Source: an uncultured Clostridia bacterium (GTDB taxonomy: Bacteria > Bacillota > Clostridia > Oscillospirales > Oscillospiraceae). Taken from it: DNA of 7,689 nucleotides. The first letter of the stretch is position 1; every line of letters starts with the position of its first letter. The stretch spans positions 1 to 7,689 of the forward strand of contig CAMJHX010000059.1 in assembly GCA_946405655.1 (NCBI GenBank), read 5' to 3'. The notes under the pieces are model-generated. The model worked only from the letters and a program-made list of their open reading frames with translations. It was not told the DNA's origin and did not search any database. The position numbers and the translations under genes are program-made. Of this stretch, positions 4,497 to 7,689 are shown in pieces.

Positions 4497-5690
4497 TTAT
4501 TTCGTCTTTTCCAGAATCACATCGAGAATCTTGTGCGCAGCGTCCTCCTTGCTCATGAGCGGGAGCTCCGTGTCCGAATCCTCGGTGATGAGCGTGATCA
4601 CGTTCGTGTCTGTTCCGAACCCGGCGCCCGCGGTGCGCAGACTGTTGGCGCAGATCATGTCGCAGTTTTTCGATGAAAGCTTCTTGCGGGAGTTTTCGAG
4701 CACGTTGTCCGTCTCCATTGAGAAGCCGCAGAGAAACTGCCCGGGGCGCTTGTTCGCGCCGAGGTATTTGAGAATGTCCTGCGTGCGCTTCAGTGGAATG
4801 GACATGTCCGCGTCCGACTTCTTGAGCTTGCTGTCGGCGGTCGTTTCGGGCGTGTAGTCCGAGACGGCGGCGGCCTTGATCACGATATCGCTCTCCGGCG
4901 CTCTCGCGGCGACGGCCTCGAACATGTCCGCTGCCGAGACGACCGGCACGACCTCGCAGAACATCGGCGGCGCCACGTCCGTGTGCGCGGCGACGATCGT
5001 CACCTCCGCGCCGCGCAGCATCGCCGCACGCGCGATTGCAAAGCCCATCTTGCCGGAGGAGTGGTTCGTGATGAACCGCACGGGGTCGATCGCCTCGCGC
5101 GTCGCGCCCGCGGTCACGAGCACGCGCTTGCCTGCGAGATCCTTCTCGCACGCGATCTCGCGCAGAATGTGCTCGAGCAGCACGCTCTCGTCCGGCATTC
5201 TCCCGTCGCCGATGTCGCCGTTGGCGAGCATGCCGGTGTCCGGCGTGATGATGCCGTAGCCGTAGGCGGCGAGCTTTTTGATGTTGTCCTGCACGATGGG
5301 GTTGTGATACATGTTGTGGTTCATCGCGGGCGCCACGAGCTTTCTGCACGGGCAGGCCATCACGGTCGTCGTGAGCATATCGTCCGCGATGCCGTTTGCG
5401 ATCTTGCCGATCACGTTCGCGTCCGCCGGCGCGATCATCACGACGTCCGCCTGCTTTGCGAGCGCGACGTGCTCCACGCTGTACTGGAAGTTGCGGTCGA
5501 ACGTATCGATGAAACATCTGTTCGATGTGAGCGTCTCAAAGGTGATCGGATTGATGAAATTCGTCGCGTTCTCGGTCATGAGCACCTGCACGTTGCAGCC
5601 GAGCTTGCCCAGCATGCGCGCGAGATTCGCGATTTTATAGGCGGCAATGCTCCCGGTCACGGCGAGCACTGCGGTTTTACCCTTCAGCAT
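4497..5690 (-). CDS. coaBC: Bifunctional phosphopantothenoylcysteine decarboxylase / phosphopantothenate-cysteine ligase
   Basis: A cytoplasmic coenzyme A enzyme: the C-terminal CoaB half joins 4'-phosphopantothenate to cysteine using CTP, and the N-terminal CoaC flavoprotein decarboxylates the product to 4'-phosphopantetheine. The 397 residues match the full fusion. The CoaC half (about 1-180) has TGSIAAYK (12-19), catalytic H74 in SVEHVALA and PAMN (121-124). CoaB (about 187-397) has TAGATREAIDPVRFITNHSSGKMG (193-216, with N209), AAAVSDY (273-279) and KLKK (288-291). The oddity is ANGDIGDGRM (156-165): Asn157 (AAC) stands where E. coli Dfp has the conserved Cys158. GGAGGG (complement of 5698-5703) lies 7 bases before the start. 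It is divergent from panT-coaX, which supply its substrate. Confidence 0.95.
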   Translation of the reverse strand: MLKGKTAVLAVTGSIAAYKIANLARMLGKLGCNVQVLMTENATNFINPITFETLTSNRCFIDTFDRNFQYSVEHVALAKQADVVMIAPADANVIGKIANGIADDMLTTTVMACPCRKLVAPAMNHNMYHNPIVQDNIKKLAAYGYGIITPDTGMLANGDIGDGRMPDESVLLEHILREIACEKDLAGKRVLVTAGATREAIDPVRFITNHSSGKMGFAIARAAMLRGAEVTIVAAHTDVAPPMFCEVVPVVSAADMFEAVAARAPESDIVIKAAAVSDYTPETTADSKLKKSDADMSIPLKRTQDILKYLGANKRPGQFLCGFSMETDNVLENSRKKLSSKNCDMICANSLRTAGAGFGTDTNVITLITEDSDTELPLMSKEDAAHKILDVILEKTK

Positions 5691-5710
5691 GAAGCATCCC
5701 TCCCGGGAAA

Positions 5711-5739
5711 AGTGTATCGCATACCGCGATAAAAAGCAA
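5711..5739 (-). promoter_or_regulatory. Candidate promoter of coaBC
   Basis: On the minus strand TTGCTT (5734-5739) and TACACT (5711-5716) are 17 bases apart, a weak -35 with a fair -10 (three and four matches). The start near 5704 would give a very short leader that just includes the ribosome site. A small hairpin AAAAAGC-AAA-GCTTTTT (5731-5747) overlaps the -35. Confidence 0.4.
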
Positions 5740-5758
5740 AGCTTTTTTCACCGGCAGC

Positions 5759-5779
5759 CCGGAATCTTTGCAATTCCGG
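5759..5779. promoter_or_regulatory. Inverted repeat, possible operator of the CoA module
   Basis: CCGGAAT-CTTTGCA-ATTCCGG is a perfect 7-7-7 inverted repeat whose right edge touches the -35 of the panT promoter and which lies 19 bases upstream of the coaBC -35. It has no T-run in either direction and so is not a terminator. Position and symmetry suit a dimeric repressor or activator serving the divergent genes; the regulator is unknown. Confidence 0.4.
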
Positions 5780-5808
5780 TTTACATTTCTTCCTGCCTGT
5801 GGTAAGAT
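5780..5808 (+). promoter_or_regulatory. Promoter of panT-coaX
   Basis: TTTACA (5780-5785) and TAAGAT (5803-5808) are 17 bases apart, five and four matches to the housekeeping consensus. The start near 5815 gives a leader of about 55 bases before panT. Confidence 0.65.
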
Positions 5809-5829
5809 GCAGGCGAATTTTGTGTTGCA

Positions 5830-5845
5830 TCCCTCGCCGGAGGGA
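5830..5845 (+). other. Small hairpin in the panT leader
   Basis: TCCCTC-GCCG-GAGGGA forms a 6-bp stem with a 4-base loop, 8 bases before the panT ribosome site AAGGAGG (5854-5860). It is too short for a known riboswitch and no T-run follows. It may be a remnant of the CCCCTCGG-type palindromes seen elsewhere in the window, or a 5' stabiliser. Confidence 0.4.
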
Positions 5846-5870
5846 GCGATAACAAGGAGGAAAATTCAAT

Positions 5871-6488
5871 ATGAAACGCAACACCAGCACCAGATCCCTC
5901 GTCATTCTGGGCCTGATGACGGCCATCCTGATCGTGTTCTCGTTCACGCCGATCGGCACGATCCCGATCGGGCCGCTGTCCATCACGCTCAACATCATCC
6001 CCATCGCCATTGCTGCAGCAGCCCTCGGACCCGCAGGCGGAGCCGCCATGGGAGCCGTTTTCGGTCTGCTCAGCTTCCTGCAGTGCCTCGGCATCGGCAT
6101 CCCCAGCGGCATGGGCGCAACGCTGTTTTCCATCGACCCCTTCCTCGCGTTCGTGCAGCGCTTCGTTCCCCGCCTGCTCGACGGGTTCCTCGTCGGTCTC
6201 ATCTTCCGCGGCTGCGAAAAGACCATCGGATACAAGAGCGCAGGCTTCATCACCGGCTTCTTCTCGGCGTTTCTCAACACGCTCTTCTTCATGAGCGCGC
6301 TCGTGGCGCTCTTCGGCAACACGGAGTATGTGCAGGGGCTGATGGGCGGCCGCAACGTGATCGCCTTTGTCTGCGCGTTCGTCGGCGTGAACGCCGTGTT
6401 TGAAATGATCGTTTCCACCATCGTGACCGGCGGCGTGGTGCTGGCGCTGTATAAGGCCAAGCTCCTGCCGATCACGGCAAAGAAATAA
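5871..6488 (+). CDS. panT: ECF transporter S component, probable pantothenate-specific PanT
   Basis: The substrate-binding membrane subunit of an energy-coupling-factor importer; it would work with a shared EcfA-EcfA'-EcfT module that is not in this window. The 205 residues are mostly hydrophobic, with about six membrane spans: roughly 9-27, 37-56, 58-76, 88-112, 124-148 and 162-194. TPIGTIPIGPLSITL (26-40), the glycine-rich LGPAGGAAMGAVFGL (52-66) and NTLFFM (136-141) are typical of this S-component family. Pantothenate specificity is inferred from the genes: coaX follows 14 bases later and coaBC is divergent. Family membership is firm; another vitamin substrate remains possible. AAGGAGG (5854-5860) lies 10 bases before the ATG, and a good promoter is at 5780-5808. 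Confidence 0.82.
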   Translation: MKRNTSTRSLVILGLMTAILIVFSFTPIGTIPIGPLSITLNIIPIAIAAAALGPAGGAAMGAVFGLLSFLQCLGIGIPSGMGATLFSIDPFLAFVQRFVPRLLDGFLVGLIFRGCEKTIGYKSAGFITGFFSAFLNTLFFMSALVALFGNTEYVQGLMGGRNVIAFVCAFVGVNAVFEMIVSTIVTGGVVLALYKAKLLPITAKK

Positions 6489-6502
6489 TCGGAGGCTTAT
6501 CC

Positions 6503-7276
6503 ATGGTTCTTGCTGTCGATATCGGCAACTCCAACATCGTGCTCGGCTGCTTTGAGGGCGACCGCGTCGTGTTTGAGGAGCGCCTTTCCACCAACCGCAA
6601 CGCCACGGAGCTGGAATATACCGTCACGATCCGCACCCTGCTGGATCTCTATGGCCTCACGGCGTCGTCCTTCGAGGGCGGCATCGTCTCGTCCGTCGTC
6701 CCGGGTGTGACGCAGATCGTGCGCGCCGCTGTCCGCCGCGTCATCGGCAAGGACGCCATCGTGCTCGGCCCCGGCACCAAGACCGGGCTGAACATCAAGC
6801 TGGAAAACCCCGGCTCCCTCGGCAGCGACCGTGTGGCGGACGCCGTCGGCGCCATCGGCAGCTACCCCTGCCCGCTCATCATCGTGGACATGGGCACCGC
6901 CACGACGATCTCTGTCGTCGACCGGAACAAGCAGTTTCTCGGCGGCATGATCATGCCGGGTCTTCGCGTCGCGGTCGATTCGCTCGCGAGCCGCACCTCG
7001 CAGCTGCCGCACATCAGCCTCGAGGCGCCGAAGCATGCCATCGGCAGCAACACCGTCGCCTGCATGCAGAGCGGTCTCATCTTCGGCACCGCCTGCAGCA
7101 TCGACGGCGTGCTCGAGCTCATCGAGTCGGAGCTCGGCGAGAAATGCACCGTCGTCTCCACCGGCGGTCTCGCCAACACGATCATCCCGCACTGCAAGCG
7201 CGAGATCATCATCGACGAGCAGCTGCTCCTCAAGGGGCTTATGACCATCTATCATAAAAACACCAACACCAAATAA
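6503..7276 (+). CDS. coaX: Type III pantothenate kinase
   Basis: Catalyses the first step of coenzyme A synthesis, ATP-dependent phosphorylation of pantothenate, in the cytoplasm; type III kinases usually need a monovalent cation and escape CoA feedback inhibition (family knowledge). The 257 residues have the ASKHA-fold signatures: DIGNSN (6-11, ATP phosphate loop), SSVVP (63-67), GSDR (107-110) with the likely catalytic Asp109, DMGTATT (129-135), GGMIMPG (147-153), and STGGLA near the C-terminus. The family's usual GxDRxxNA reads GSDRVADA here, with Asp113 replacing Asn, probably a tolerated change. GGAGG (6491-6495) lies 7 bases before the ATG. It is co-transcribed with panT (14-base gap) and ends at a strong terminator after a small repeat. 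Confidence 0.95.
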   Translation: MVLAVDIGNSNIVLGCFEGDRVVFEERLSTNRNATELEYTVTIRTLLDLYGLTASSFEGGIVSSVVPGVTQIVRAAVRRVIGKDAIVLGPGTKTGLNIKLENPGSLGSDRVADAVGAIGSYPCPLIIVDMGTATTISVVDRNKQFLGGMIMPGLRVAVDSLASRTSQLPHISLEAPKHAIGSNTVACMQSGLIFGTACSIDGVLELIESELGEKCTVVSTGGLANTIIPHCKREIIIDEQLLLKGLMTIYHKNTNTK

Positions 7277-7286
7277 TCGCCCGTAG

Positions 7287-7306
7287 GGGAGGGGCTTGCC
7301 CCTCCC
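7287..7306. repeat. GC-rich palindrome after coaX
   Basis: GGGAGGGGC-TT-GCCCCTCCC is a perfect 9-bp stem with a 2-base loop, preceded by GTAG. It looks like a unit of the dispersed (G)TAGGGG...CCCC palindromes of gut Clostridia and shares the TAGGGG edge with 7467-7472. No T-run follows; the true terminator is about 30 bases further on. Confidence 0.5.
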
Positions 7307-7337
7307 GCGCAGAATGATCTGAACAGAATAGAGAAGG

Positions 7338-7381
7338 AAGGCGAATTCGCAGCATGAAAGCTCTGCGGATTCGCCTTTTTT
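7338..7381 (+). terminator. Terminator of panT-coaX
   Basis: A 15-bp stem with a single T-G pair (7338-7352 with 7363-7377) closes a 10-base loop and ends in T6 (7376-7381). It is the only hairpin after coaX with a proper T-run. Confidence 0.9.
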
Positions 7382-7383
7382 GT

Positions 7384-7632
7384 GCACGGCTTCAGACGCC
7401 GTGCCAGACCTGACAGATTTGGCGTCCCACGGGTGGCCGCCCTACAAGGTACGGCAATTTGGTTAGTAGGGGACGGCGTCCTCGACGTCCCGCGCGATCC
7501 CGGGGTGCCAATTTGCCGCTCTTCGGCGAATCCGCGTTTTGTCCAATTCGGCCGCAGGGCGGGCTGCGAAGCGCCCGCCTGTGGGATCGGTGGCGTTTGG
7601 TACGAGACGGCGGGCACAAGCCACCGCCCTAC
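7384..7632. repeat. Cluster of GC-rich hairpins and repeated CCGCCCTACA modules
   Basis: I see no credible gene from 7382 to the end; the short frames here are Arg/Pro-rich by-products of the repeats. The stretch holds consecutive palindromes: GCACGGC/GCCGTGC (7384-7404); GGGACG/CGTCCC within 7470-7491; GGCGGGC/GCCCGCC (7558-7579); and GGCGG/CCGCC (7609-7628). CCGCCCTACA occurs at 7437-7446 and 7624-7633. CGGCAATTTGG (7452-7462) and CCAATTTGCCG (7508-7518) are near-perfect inverted repeats around TAGTAGGGGACGG. Together they look like nested copies of small non-coding palindromic elements. Confidence 0.55.
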
Positions 7633-7639
7633 ATGCTCT

Positions 7640-7669
7640 TTTACAGTGTTTTTGTTTATGAAATATCAA
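7640..7669 (+). promoter_or_regulatory. Possible promoter near the right edge
   Basis: In an abrupt AT-rich stretch, TTTACA (7640-7645) is followed after 18 bases by TATCAA (7664-7669). The next gene is outside the window, so this rests on two hexamers alone. Confidence 0.25.
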
Positions 7670-7689
7670 AGATCAGCAATTGACGAGCA

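Noticed and set aside
4372..5517. Minus-strand 381-codon frame overlapping coaBC
   Set aside because: It is the shifted frame of coaBC, Arg/His-rich without recognisable motifs, while coaBC itself has all its family signatures.
5809..5870. Riboswitch in the panT leader
   Set aside because: The leader is only about 55 bases with one 6-bp hairpin and no terminator; it is too small for a known riboswitch class, and I recognise no conserved core.
6497..7387. Minus-strand frame opposite coaX
   Set aside because: Antisense shadow of coaX with biased composition and no domain; the coaX motifs are unambiguous.
7384..7632. CRISPR array
   Set aside because: The repeats are palindromic, irregularly spaced and of unequal sequence, with no regular repeat-spacer unit and no cas gene.
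7459..7683. Short frames in the right-hand repeat block (Arg/Pro-rich)
   Set aside because: They follow from translating GC-rich palindromes; there is no convincing ribosome site, and they occur on both strands of the same repeat.

Overview
The window looks like chromosomal DNA from a GC-rich gut Clostridia member, most likely Oscillospiraceae/Ruminococcaceae. This is an inference from protein character (TrmB opening MRMRKKPNLIPRM, a type III CoaX, a SigW/RsiW-like sigma/anti-sigma pair, an ECF-transporter S component), strong GGAGG ribosome sites, and GC-rich palindromic intergenic repeats of the kind common in these genomes. No phage, transposase, CRISPR or toxin gene is visible. The gene content is mostly core housekeeping; the less ordinary material is between the genes.

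Left edge (1-470): on the minus strand, a tRNA-Pro(UGG) with encoded CCA, its own promoter and a strong terminator. A hairpin with a U-run sits between that promoter and the tRNA. Beyond the tRNA terminator is a second, broken copy of the tRNA 3' end (31 identical bases) joined to a small inverted-repeat element and followed by another terminator. At the very edge a further minus-strand gene may start.

Region 441-4352 (plus strand): a divergent promoter faces trmB (tRNA m7G46 methyltransferase), which overlaps xth (exonuclease III) by 46 bases. After a short palindromic repeat come dus (tRNA dihydrouridine synthase), an ECF sigma factor and its membrane zinc-binding anti-sigma factor, each joined to the next by a 4-base ATGA overlap. 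A strong, probably bidirectional terminator closes the set.

Region 4364-7381: a coenzyme A module. coaBC is on the minus strand; divergently, panT (probable pantothenate ECF S component) and coaX (type III pantothenate kinase) form a two-gene operon. Together they would import pantothenate, phosphorylate it, and carry it to 4'-phosphopantetheine; coaD and coaE are not in the window. The 180-base divergent intergenic region carries recognisable promoters and a 7-7-7 inverted repeat abutting the panT -35. CoaBC has Asn where the decarboxylase family normally has a catalytic Cys.

Right edge (7382-7689): no credible gene; a run of GC-rich hairpins and repeated CCGCCCTACA modules, then an AT-rich stretch that may be the promoter of the next gene. 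I do not see an obviously new multi-gene system; the best leads are the tRNA-Pro leader and duplication, the CoaBC substitution, and the possible operator of the CoA module.
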